Shown one piece after another: positions 1 to 6,032 of a DNA stretch of 12,698 bases (positions within the stretch are counted from its first letter, which is position 1; the number at the start of each line of letters is the position of its first letter). The DNA comes from Bacillus sp. UNC41MFS5 (GTDB lineage Bacteria; Bacillota; Bacilli; Bacillales_B; DSM-18226). A program made the translations under genes and the position numbers. The stretch lies in NCBI RefSeq assembly GCF_000686805.1, contig NZ_JMLP01000041.1, forward strand, positions 1 through 12,698. The letters are read 5' to 3'. The notes below the pieces were generated by a model. That model did not search any database. It was not told where the DNA came from and saw nothing but the letters and a program-made list of their open reading frames with translations.

Positions 1-95
1 ACACCTTGTTGCTGCAAAGCTCTATCCATTCCGACACGCCTCGTTAATCCTCGACTACTTTCGAAATTCGGTACATAGTTAATATGTAAATGCGG
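1..95. repeat. Left copy of 95-bp terminal direct repeat (circular contig overlap)
   Basis: Bases 1-95 are identical to 12604-12698. The repeat starts exactly at base 1 and stops exactly at the last base, and the relaxase reading frame continues through it without change. This is the signature of a circular molecule written as a linear contig with an assembly overlap, not of a biological terminal repeat. The unique circle is 12,603 bp. Confidence 0.95.
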
Positions 96-509
96 ATTCG
101 CTTCATCATCGTGTAAAACCATGTTATAAACCGCTAGGTTTGGATTTCTCTCTTGAAACACCTCTGCATACTGTTTTAACGCTTCCTTTTTGGCTTCCCT
201 ATATTTCGAGTCGTCTTTACCTTCCCCAATTGCCACGACTAATTCTCGTTGCTCATGTGTCTTATCATCTTTATGTATTTTGTCATAATAATCATCAATT
301 TTACGGTCATTCCGTTTTTGTTTCTCGTTATATTTATCCACTGCTTCTTGAAAGACATCTTTATATACACTTCGGATGTCCTTTTGAACAAAATAAATAT
401 TCTCATCTAACCTGGATGGATCGATGCCAGGATTCCCATGAATATTTTCCCTGTTATTATGGCTCAATGAACTTTGGTAAGATTGATTAAAAGAGATAGA
501 ACCTAACAT
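1..509 (-). CDS. mob: MobV-family relaxase (Mob/Pre), N-terminal part; continues at 12603 downward
   Basis: This is the N-terminal part of a plasmid mobilization relaxase; the rest is at 11646-12603. Joined across the circle the protein has 488 residues, close to the usual size of MobV enzymes such as pMV158 MobM. Visible MobV motifs are the N-terminal SHNNRE (His17-Glu21, the region holding the catalytic His in MobM), IDPSRLDENI (29-38, the second motif) and the metal-binding HxDExxPHLH (HDDEANPHLH, residues 133-142). The enzyme nicks oriT, stays covalently bound and pilots the strand into a recipient using the transfer machinery of a helper element. The ATG at 507-509 is the only start in frame after a stop at 528-530. 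The purine-rich AGGGGAA at 523-529 is rather far upstream, with GGTGG closer. Candidate oriT lies directly upstream. Confidence 0.93.
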   Translation of the reverse strand, partial: MLGSISFNQSYQSSLSHNNRENIHGNPGIDPSRLDENIYFVQKDIRSVYKDVFQEAVDKYNEKQKRNDRKIDDYYDKIHKDDKTHEQRELVVAIGEGKDDSKYREAKKEALKQYAEVFQERNPNLAVYNMVLHDDEANPHLHINYVPNFESSRGLTRRVGMDRALQQQG

Positions 510-585
510 AAAGTGCCACCACTTCCCCTAGATTAATTGATACCATCAGTCTAGCAAAGCGACGAAATGATGTCAATTAACGTAA

Positions 586-627
586 CCCTATAGGTATTTT
601 GACGCATCCGCATCAAAATCGATAGGG
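586..627. other. Candidate oriT: nested inverted repeat upstream of mob
   Basis: Two nested arm pairs lie 77-118 bp upstream of the relaxase start. The outer pair is CCCTAT (586-591) and ATAGGG (622-627); the inner pair is ATTTTGA (596-602) and TCAAAAT (613-619), around a loop with two gcatc repeats. MobV relaxases usually recognise an inverted repeat just upstream of their own gene, so position and shape fit oriT. I cannot align it with a known MobV nick site by eye. Confidence 0.45.
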
Positions 628-629
628 GT

Positions 630-820
630 CTGCGACGCTTTTCGGCTTTGCCGAGCCATGTAAAACATGGCAAAGGACCTTGGACTTTGTCCAAACCTAC
701 AAGGGGAACTTTCCCCCTTGCCCCCTTTATAAAACACCCCCAACCCCCTCAATTTTGAGGGGGCTCCCTCGCCGGTTGGCAGGGTCAAAAGGGTACCTTT
801 TGACAACCACAAAAGGGTTG
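630..820. other. Hairpin-rich GC-richer stretch, candidate single-strand or lagging-strand origin
   Basis: At least six hairpins are packed into 190 bp: TCGGC/GCCGA (642-654), GCCATG/CATGGC (655-671), TTGGAC/GTCCAA (680-694), CAAGGGG/CCCCTTG (700-720), CCCCCTCAA/TTGAGGGGG (744-763) and GTCAAAAGG/CCTTTTGAC (784-804). GGTTG at 774-778 can also pair with CAACC at 804-808. It is far richer in GC than its surroundings. Open frames on both strands look non-coding: they carry no family motif and follow the palindromes. Next to a relaxase and oriT, such a block often starts complementary-strand synthesis on single-stranded DNA. The rest of 510-954 shows no gene; a TTGACA at 889-894 has no convincing -10 partner. 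Confidence 0.4.
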
Positions 821-954
821 CATAGTGAGTCTATCAACTCCTTAATGCTCCTTCATTTCGCTTTTCGCTTCATTCTGTCCGCTTACCGTTGACAGACACA
901 ATACAACTGCCTTTAAAATTTGCTTCTGCTATACTTAATTAAAGATAGATTTAT

Positions 955-2601
955 TCAGTATAATGAGTAGTTAGATATATTATAAATTTTATTTTTGAAT
1001 TGTTCTAATATATTCGAATGATTATGGTTAACAAATATCACAGTCATATTAGGGAATTTCTCATTTATATAATTTGTTATTGAGATTAAAGATTCATTAT
1101 CTAAGTTTGAAAATGCTTCATCTATCAATAAAATTTTGGGATTGTATAGTAAAGAACGAATCAATTTTATTTTTTGGATTTGACCACTGCTTAAATTTGT
1201 AACAACTTTGTCTATTTCTGTATTAATTTCATTATCTAAACTATTTATAAAACCATCTAATTTAAATGCTTTTATCATTTCATTTACCTGGTTCAATTCA
1301 ACATTAGATACTCCTAAAGTTAAATTGTATAATATAGAACCTTTAAAGAAAAAATTCTCTTGAGGAACATAAGCTACTACTTTAAAAATTTCTTGAATAG
1401 GTAAATCATTAATATTTTGACCTAATATTTCAATGTTACCATCATATGATTTTTTCAATCCAATAATCATTTCAAATAAAGTAGTTTTTCCACTACCATT
1501 GTCACCTTTTAATAGCACTCTGTCACCTTTTAAAATTGATAAGTTAATTCCTTTAAATATTAATCTATCATTTGGTGTGAAATAAGTAACATTTTTAATG
1601 GTAATAATAGAATTTTCAGCACAATCTTTTTCAATAGCAAGTACACCATTTTCATTCGAATCTTCAGTCTCTAAAATGTTTTTTATACGAAAAACAGGTG
1701 CATATAACACTTGTAGTTTAGGATAAACTCCCATAAGTCCCATTAAAGGGGGATAAATCAAAGCAGCATAACTGTAGAAAGCCATAAGTTCCCCAATAGT
1801 TAATGTATTATTTTTCACTAGTACAACTCCATACAATAATATACCAAAAGGGCCAATTAGAGATATTAAAGAAAGTGAGATACTAAAAAAGCTATTAATA
1901 CTTACAAGTTTAACGGTATTTTTTTTTAGGTTTTCTAGATGTTTTTGAAAAATAAATGTTCGGTTATTTAAACTTTCTATAGATTGTAAAAATTTCTTCC
2001 CACTAATATTTTCATTTAGAGTAGAAAACATTACATCCTTATTTGTTTGAACAGACATACTTAATGATTGGATTTTTTTTCTGAATAAGTAAAATGTTAT
2101 AAAGAATATTGGTAAAGTTAATACAGAAATTAATGCAAGTTGAAAATTAATTTTTAATAAAACAAAAAAATATAAAATAAGTAGCAATGAATTAGATATC
2201 ACACTCAAAAATATTTCTTGAACACTATTCCCTACTATATCTGAGTCATTGAATATAACAGTTTTTAAATGATTGGGATCCAAGGATAACAACTCTTTTG
2301 ACTCTGATCTCAAAACCTTTGTATGAAGATGTAATCTAATGCTTTTGACTATATTTTGTGAATATGAAGATGTTAAATAACTAATTATTATCCCTATGGA
2401 TAACTGAATAATAACAATTAAAAGTGTCAATAATAATATTTTATATAACAAAGATGTATTTCCTTTTAATAAAACATCATCAATAATATATTTGGAAAAG
2501 TATGGTAAAGGTAGACTGCTAATCGTTGTAAAAGCTATCAGTATAACTATCAAAAACAACAATCGCTTTTTATAGAAAAAAATTTTTTTTAATGTATGCA
2601 T
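955..2601 (-). CDS. ABC exporter, fused membrane and ATPase domains; candidate bacteriocin exporter
   Basis: A 548-residue half-transporter. The first roughly 300 residues hold about six hydrophobic helices of a type I exporter membrane domain, and the remainder is an ATPase domain. Visible motifs are Walker A GDNGSGKTT, Q-loop YVPQENFFF, a variant signature LSSGQ (usual LSGGQ), Walker B ILLIDEAFSNLD and the H-loop His in FVNHNHS. There is no N-terminal C39 peptidase domain, so any leader would need another protease. I chose the ATG at 2599-2601 because AGGAGG (2611-2616) is nine bases upstream; an ATG 14 codons earlier lacks such a site. It is read away from the radical SAM genes and lies downstream of two tiny membrane-peptide ORFs on the same strand. 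Export of the 3653 product is inferred from proximity. No clear terminator follows the stop. Confidence 0.85.
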   Translation of the reverse strand: MHTLKKIFFYKKRLLFLIVILIAFTTISSLPLPYFSKYIIDDVLLKGNTSLLYKILLLTLLIVIIQLSIGIIISYLTSSYSQNIVKSIRLHLHTKVLRSESKELLSLDPNHLKTVIFNDSDIVGNSVQEIFLSVISNSLLLILYFFVLLKINFQLALISVLTLPIFFITFYLFRKKIQSLSMSVQTNKDVMFSTLNENISGKKFLQSIESLNNRTFIFQKHLENLKKNTVKLVSINSFFSISLSLISLIGPFGILLYGVVLVKNNTLTIGELMAFYSYAALIYPPLMGLMGVYPKLQVLYAPVFRIKNILETEDSNENGVLAIEKDCAENSIITIKNVTYFTPNDRLIFKGINLSILKGDRVLLKGDNGSGKTTLFEMIIGLKKSYDGNIEILGQNINDLPIQEIFKVVAYVPQENFFFKGSILYNLTLGVSNVELNQVNEMIKAFKLDGFINSLDNEINTEIDKVVTNLSSGQIQKIKLIRSLLYNPKILLIDEAFSNLDNESLISITNYINEKFPNMTVIFVNHNHSNILEQFKNKIYNISNYSLY

Positions 2602-2782
2602 TAAATTATTCCTCCTACAATATACTTTTTGACATAATATCACGTTTTATATAAAATATACGATCTGATTTTTGTGAATTTATTGAATTATATTTCGCAA
2701 TTGTAACCACCGAAGAAAATTTACATTTTATACCACCCCGCCTTTATAATTTAGATTGCGCATAGCCCACTAAAAAAAACCG

Positions 2783-2848
2783 TTATAAAAACCAAAACAG
2801 TAATAAAAAAACCATGCTAAGTAGCAAAAAATACAATAAGCCGTCCAT
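2783..2848 (-). CDS. Tiny hydrophobic peptide ORF, 21 residues
   Basis: The ATG at 2846-2848 has AAGGAG (2857-2862) eight bases upstream, an ideal ribosome site. The product begins MDGLLYF, continues LLLSMVF and is almost entirely Leu, Phe, Val and Trp, so it is one membrane-spanning segment. The first 43 bases recur in degraded form on the plus strand at 8910-8949. It lies 181 bp upstream of the exporter gene on the same strand. It could be a small membrane toxin or accessory peptide, or the truncated start of a larger membrane protein (the MDGL start recalls YphA-type proteins). Function unknown. Confidence 0.45.
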   Translation of the reverse strand: MDGLLYFLLLSMVFLLLFWFL

Positions 2849-2933
2849 ATGGACAGCTCCTTCTTACATAATTCTCGTTCTTGAAAAATTATTACACCCC
2901 CCTCCGTTCAGATTATCACTAGTTTTTGATTAA

Positions 2934-3062
2934 TTAGGAATAGTAAAACCAGCTTATAATTACAATAAGCACAATAATTCCCCATAGCACTTTTCCTGTG
3001 CGTGTAGCAAAATTAATCGTAAATCCATTTAACTTTGGTATAATTTTTTTCTTATTTGTCAT
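2934..3062 (-). CDS. Small single-span membrane protein, 42 residues, unknown function
   Basis: The ATG at 3060-3062 follows AGGTGAGG with normal spacing. The product starts MTNKKKIIPKLNG, has a basic N-terminal half, then a hydrophobic helix (VLWGIIVLIVIISWFYYS) to the end. This positive-inside single-span layout suits a small membrane protein. It is 85 bp upstream of the 21-residue ORF and on the same strand as the exporter, so the three could be cotranscribed. Possible roles include immunity or exporter accessory peptide, or an unrelated plasmid peptide. I do not recognise a family. Confidence 0.5.
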   Translation of the reverse strand: MTNKKKIIPKLNGFTINFATRTGKVLWGIIVLIVIISWFYYS

Positions 3063-3555
3063 ATAGCCTCACCTTTTTATCTAATCTGTTTATTTATTGT
3101 ACCATTTCGAAAAATCAGTTTGTTATAATTTTCGGATGTATATGATATTCATTTAAAATTAACATAACATCCCATTATAGGTAGCAAAAAAAAAGCGAGA
3201 TCCTTTGTAATATCAAAGGTCTCATTTTTTCTTTGCTTGTCATCTTATACATAGCATAGAAGTCTTTTTTATAAAATCATGAAAAAAATAAGTGTTAAAA
3301 TTTCCTAACACCAAAAACCTTAATAAAACCAATCATATCAACGCTTTATATATCTTTTTAAAAGTGCTTCTATTATCACTATTATTAAAAGCTAAAAGCA
3401 ATGAAAAACAAAAAAAAAGGACTCAATCAAAAAAATCAAACGAATAAAAATTCAATTTCATAGATATAACATAATCTTCTTTCTATATGATTTATTAATA
3501 ATTTTTATCCTCTTTTCTCAACTTATTTAACATATTTTTAAAAAACGTTAATGTT
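3063..3555. other. AT-rich intergenic stretch without a supported gene
   Basis: Apart from the terminator at 3195-3230 and the promoter that starts at 3556, I find no open frame with a ribosome site in this stretch on either strand. It is very AT-rich with several A runs and separates the exporter side from the radical SAM side. Confidence 0.6.
3195..3230 (+). terminator. Rho-independent terminator, probably bidirectional
   Basis: The stem GAGAtCCTTTG / CAAAGGTCTC with a six-base loop and one bulge is followed by ATTTTTTCTTT on plus and flanked by a run of nine A on the other side, so it can work both ways. No plus-strand gene ends just upstream, so it is either a leftover or an insulator between the two divergent blocks. 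Confidence 0.7.
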
Positions 3556-3584
3556 TTGCAATGTTTGAAAAATAGGGATATAAT
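3556..3584 (+). promoter_or_regulatory. SigmaA-type promoter of the 184-aa/radical SAM operon, with direct repeats over the -35
   Basis: TTGCAA (3556-3561) and a perfect TATAAT (3579-3584) are 17 bp apart, predicting a start near 3591 and a leader of about 60 bases. A 7-bp direct repeat AATGTTT occurs at 3550-3556 and 3560-3566, one helical turn apart and overlapping the -35. This is a typical arrangement for a regulator bound on one face of the DNA. Confidence 0.75.
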
Positions 3585-3652
3585 GAAATAAATAATTTTA
3601 TATGAATTACATAAAATTATTTACTAAAAAAAGTAAGAATAGGAGTGATATT

Positions 3653-4207
3653 ATGTTTAGAAATCCAGAAAAAAGAACATTTGGGATGCCAGGGAGTTTA
3701 ACTGTCAATGATTGTGAAAGATTGAGCAATTTTTCGCTTGGTATGAAAGTTGATACTCAAAAAATTATTGATAAAATTGTTAGTCCAAATGAAGATATGG
3801 TACTTATTAATATTGCCAATTCTGAAAATGTTAGAGAAATGGTATCGTTTAATAAATATAGTGAGTTTTTGAATTATTCATTAGAGTATTTGGGTTATGA
3901 TTCAGGTGTTTATCGAGTAGAAACTCCAAATAATGAATCAGCACCTGAACCAAAGAGTGCAAAAGTTGTAACTAGTGCTTATTATGTATTATGGGTTGCT
4001 GGAGCAGTTGCTGTTGGGGCTGTGCTTGTTATTGATATTGTTGCTAAAATTGCAAAAACTAAAGAACAAAAATTACTAAAAAAAATAATCAGTGCGGCAA
4101 ATATTGCAGGAGGAAAAGATTTTTGTGAAGGTGTAGCTTTAGAAATTAATAGAAGAATAAAAGCAGCTACTCAATTAAAAAAATTGAATGGTGAATTGAA
4201 TGTTTAA
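3653..4207 (+). CDS. Putative SdpC-like bacteriocin precursor or radical SAM substrate, 184 aa
   Basis: I do not recognise a named family. The start is the ATG at 3653-3655, because AGGAGTG lies just upstream (3641-3647); an in-frame ATG 17 codons earlier has none. Residues 1-100 are soluble-looking, with no signal peptide. Residues 105-130 (SAYYVLWVAGAVAVGAVLVI is the core) form a Gly/Ala/Val-rich hydrophobic segment, followed by a Lys-rich helical tail with an AGG at 152-154. There are only two Cys (21, 158). The toxin segment of B. subtilis SdpC is similarly hydrophobic, aromatic and Gly/Ala-rich and lies near the C-terminus, but SdpC has a signal peptide and a disulfide. The gene overlaps the radical SAM gene by 8 bases and is followed by SdpI-family genes, so I infer a large precursor peptide. 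A partner or carrier protein of the enzyme is the alternative. Confidence 0.5.
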   Translation: MFRNPEKRTFGMPGSLTVNDCERLSNFSLGMKVDTQKIIDKIVSPNEDMVLINIANSENVREMVSFNKYSEFLNYSLEYLGYDSGVYRVETPNNESAPEPKSAKVVTSAYYVLWVAGAVAVGAVLVIDIVAKIAKTKEQKLLKKIISAANIAGGKDFCEGVALEINRRIKAATQLKKLNGELNV

Positions 4208-5219
4208 TCCTACAAGTTTAGCAATAGTATCTACTTATAAATGTACAGCTTCTTGTCAAGAATGCTGTTTTGAATGTAGTCCAAAATTGACAAAAAGAAT
4301 ATCATTTAATGATATAAAAAGTTTTATTGATCAAGCTAGTGTAATTGAAACCGTTAAATATATTGTATGGTCTGGAGGAGAATGTTTTTTACTTGGTAAA
4401 GATTTAGAGAATGGTATTGCATATGGAAAATCAAAAGGGTTAAATTCTCGGTGTGTAACAAATGGTTTTTGGGCAAATTCTATAGAAATAGCAAAAAATA
4501 AATTAATTAGACTTCAAAAAAAGGGATTGAAAGAACTTAATTTATCAACAGGTGATGATCATCAAGTATATGTTTCTATTGATAATATTTTAAATGCAGC
4601 AATTGCAGCTGTTCAATTAAATATTACAGTTGCAATTGCTGTAGAAACTACAGCTAATTCTAGATTTAGTAAAAAAGATATATTAACACATCCAAAATAT
4701 GTTCAATATATTGCAAATAGTGATTTTGAAAAGTATATTACAATCATGAATACGGTATGGATGTCTTTCCATGAAGATAGAGTTTTTGAATATCCTGATA
4801 TAATGGAGTTTACTAATAATTTATCAGGATGTGATAGTATATTCGATGCAATAGTTATTACTCCAGATAAATCTATAGTTAGTTGTTGTGGATTAACTAT
4901 GGAACATATACCAGAAATGCATATGGGAATTATGGATGAAAACAATTTATTAAATCTTTATAAGAGTCAATTTAATGATTTTCTTAAAATTTGGATCTAT
5001 GTAGATGGTGCTGAAGGAATATTAAAAAAAGTACAAGAATGGGATTGTGGAATAAAATATCCTAGATTTGTACACATGTGTCAAGCTTGTGCATACATGT
5101 ATCACACACCAGAAGTTCAAAAAGTAATCTTTGAAAATTACGAATCAATTTTTTCTGAAATCATGGAAAAGTACAAAGCTAAAGTTCTTCTCAGAGAATC
5201 TTCTGTATCTATGGTTTAA
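4200..5219 (+). CDS. Radical SAM enzyme resembling YydG peptide epimerase
   Basis: A 339-residue radical SAM protein. The cluster-binding CxxxCxxC is C15-TAS-C19-QE-C22, immediately followed by C23 and C26 in CCFECSP; the SAM-binding GGE is at 59-61 (WSGGE). NGFW (88-91), the Cys pair at 229-230 in DKSIVSCCG, and the C-terminal Cys 211, 283, 294 and 297 (MCQACAYMY) match the pattern I know from YydG. In YydG a Cys of the CC pair donates hydrogen during L-to-D epimerisation, and further Cys bind a second iron-sulfur cluster. I therefore expect a peptide-modifying enzyme, possibly an epimerase. The ATG at 4200-4202 lies within the last codons of the upstream gene with only a weak GGTGA site, implying translational coupling and hence the upstream protein as substrate. 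Its chemistry cannot be fixed from sequence. Confidence 0.85.
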   Translation: MFNPTSLAIVSTYKCTASCQECCFECSPKLTKRISFNDIKSFIDQASVIETVKYIVWSGGECFLLGKDLENGIAYGKSKGLNSRCVTNGFWANSIEIAKNKLIRLQKKGLKELNLSTGDDHQVYVSIDNILNAAIAAVQLNITVAIAVETTANSRFSKKDILTHPKYVQYIANSDFEKYITIMNTVWMSFHEDRVFEYPDIMEFTNNLSGCDSIFDAIVITPDKSIVSCCGLTMEHIPEMHMGIMDENNLLNLYKSQFNDFLKIWIYVDGAEGILKKVQEWDCGIKYPRFVHMCQACAYMYHTPEVQKVIFENYESIFSEIMEKYKAKVLLRESSVSMV

Positions 5220-5234
5220 TTTTTGATATAAAAT

Positions 5235-5264
5235 TTAACTCATTAAAAATGTATATTTTATAAT
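5235..5264 (+). promoter_or_regulatory. Likely promoter of the short SdpI-like gene
   Basis: A perfect TATAAT (5259-5264) has TTAACT (5235-5240) 18 bp upstream, a four-of-six -35. The start would fall near 5271, giving a leader of about 115 bases that contains the structured region at 5269-5364. No terminator separates it from the radical SAM gene, so readthrough is also possible. Confidence 0.5.
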
Positions 5265-5268
5265 AATA

Positions 5269-5364
5269 AGGGGTGTAAATTTTATTTTATAAAATTAGTT
5301 TATTTAGGAGGATTTTAAAATAAGAACAATTTATTATACACCCCTAATTATTATCATAAACTAA
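5269..5364 (+). promoter_or_regulatory. Structured 5' leader with competing pairings and an orphan Shine-Dalgarno
   Basis: AGGGGTGTA (5269-5277) can pair with TACACCCCT (5337-5345), and TTAGTTTAT (5295-5303) with ATAAACTAA (5356-5364). The pairings interleave, so they form either a pseudoknot or alternatives to one another. A local hairpin AATTTTAT/ATAAAATT sits within 5278-5297. AGGAGG at 5306-5311 is a consensus ribosome site, yet no ATG, GTG or TTG follows at usable distance; an ATA at 5320-5322 opens a 14-codon frame. It may be an attenuator, or a former leader gene whose start codon mutated. Confidence 0.4.
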
Positions 5365-5384
5365 ATTTATAATGGAGGTTACTA

Positions 5385-5711
5385 ATGCTCTTATTAATTA
5401 TTTCTTTAGTAACATTTATCATTGTTTTTGTTTCCATGGAAATTTTAGGTAATGATAGTAATCCTAATAAAATTATTGGTTATCGCACTAAACGTTCAAT
5501 GAAAAATAAAGAAAATTGGATAATGGCTCAAAAATATTTTAAATTTTTATTTATAAGAAGCTATTTAATTATTGTTATTTTTAGTTTGTTTTTGTCCATA
5601 TATGAACATTTCATAGGTATTAATTTTATAACATTAAAAATGTATAATACTATTCAAGTATTTATAGCAATCTTTCCTTTGTTTGTTTACTTAATGCAAT
5701 CATCTTCCTAA
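5385..5711 (+). CDS. Short SdpI/YhfL-family membrane protein, candidate immunity
   Basis: A 108-residue protein with membrane segments at about 1-20, 57-76 and 83-104. Between the first two is the family signature IGYRTKRSMKNKENWIMAQK (31-50), the same element as GIRTPWTLSSEKVW in the full-length SdpI encoded nearby. SdpI gives immunity to the SDP toxin in B. subtilis, so a short member after a peptide-modification operon suggests immunity to the 3653 product. GGAGG lies a few bases before the ATG at 5385. The C-terminal end (MQSSS) is odd: its DNA belongs, on the other strand, to a decayed MerR/DUF3967 gene, so the natural C-terminus was probably replaced at a recombination junction near 5690. 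The three membrane segments are intact, so it may still work. Confidence 0.75.
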   Translation: MLLLIISLVTFIIVFVSMEILGNDSNPNKIIGYRTKRSMKNKENWIMAQKYFKFLFIRSYLIIVIFSLFLSIYEHFIGINFITLKMYNTIQVFIAIFPLFVYLMQSSS

Positions 5712-6030
5712 CTTCCTGGACTTCTCTTATTGTTTGCATAAGCATTTCATCACAGTCTTGGTCCCTTCACCATGCCTTCGCTAGAATTCATCGCTATAAG
5801 CTTTTGAAATCCCTTTATCAATTGCATAGTGCTCAACTTCAAACACTTCAACTTCTTGATATCATGATACTTATTTGCTTTATTGCATTTTCTAATGTCA
5901 TGCCTATATCGTTCTTTAAGTTTATAACCCTAAGAAATACCATTACATCACTTTTTCTATACTTCCTATAAACTGTATTCTGAATCATGAACTTTTTTAA
6001 GTGTCCACGATTCAAAATACAGTTCAGTTC
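5690..6030 (-). pseudogene. Decayed MerR/DUF3967-type plasmid regulator, several frameshifts
   Basis: Reading the minus strand in shifting frames recovers three blocks of one protein. From 5988 down: MIQNTVYRK, then VFLRVINLKNDIGMTLENAI ending KQI near 5872. Next, after a frame change, VEVFEVEHYAIDKGISKAYS and a stop, about 5850-5780. Then, in another frame, DQDCDEMLMQTIREVQEVRK (MIA follows), about 5762-5690. This is the MerR-type DNA-binding plus DUF3967 architecture common on B. cereus-group plasmids. The N-terminal part upstream of 6030 is missing, and the reading frame is broken by small deletions and stops. It lies between the two convergent SdpI-family genes, so it marks the scar where one or both cassettes joined the plasmid. 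Confidence 0.75.
5971..6024. repeat. 16-bp inverted repeat inside the pseudogene, between convergent genes
   Basis: AACTGTATTCTGAATC (5971-5986) pairs with GATTCAAAATACAGTT (6009-6024) with one mismatch and a 22-base loop. It lies between convergent SdpI-family genes, where a bidirectional terminator is expected, but there is no clean U run. A local inverted duplication of pseudogene DNA is an alternative. Confidence 0.5.
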
Positions 6031-6032
6031 TT

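Noticed and set aside
140..490. Open frame of 116 codons on plus
   Set aside because: Lies entirely opposite the relaxase N-terminus, which has intact MobV motifs; it has no ribosome site or family motif.
588..892. Two overlapping open frames of 70-74 codons on opposite strands
   Set aside because: They run through the hairpin cluster, their composition reflects the palindromes, and neither has a recognisable domain.
2729..2764. 11-codon ATG frame on minus upstream of the exporter (MRNLNYKGGVV), considered as a signalling peptide
   Set aside because: Weak ribosome site and no export signal; too short to separate from chance.
4703..4945. 80-codon minus-strand frame
   Set aside because: Shadow of the radical SAM gene.
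5320..5364. 14-codon frame starting with ATA after AGGAGG
   Set aside because: ATA is not a usable start in normal expression; kept only as an oddity of the leader.
5712..6030. Insertion-sequence remnant, suggested by the inverted repeat at 5971-6024
   Set aside because: Translation in shifting frames gives a MerR/DUF3967 protein rather than a transposase, and no target duplication is seen.
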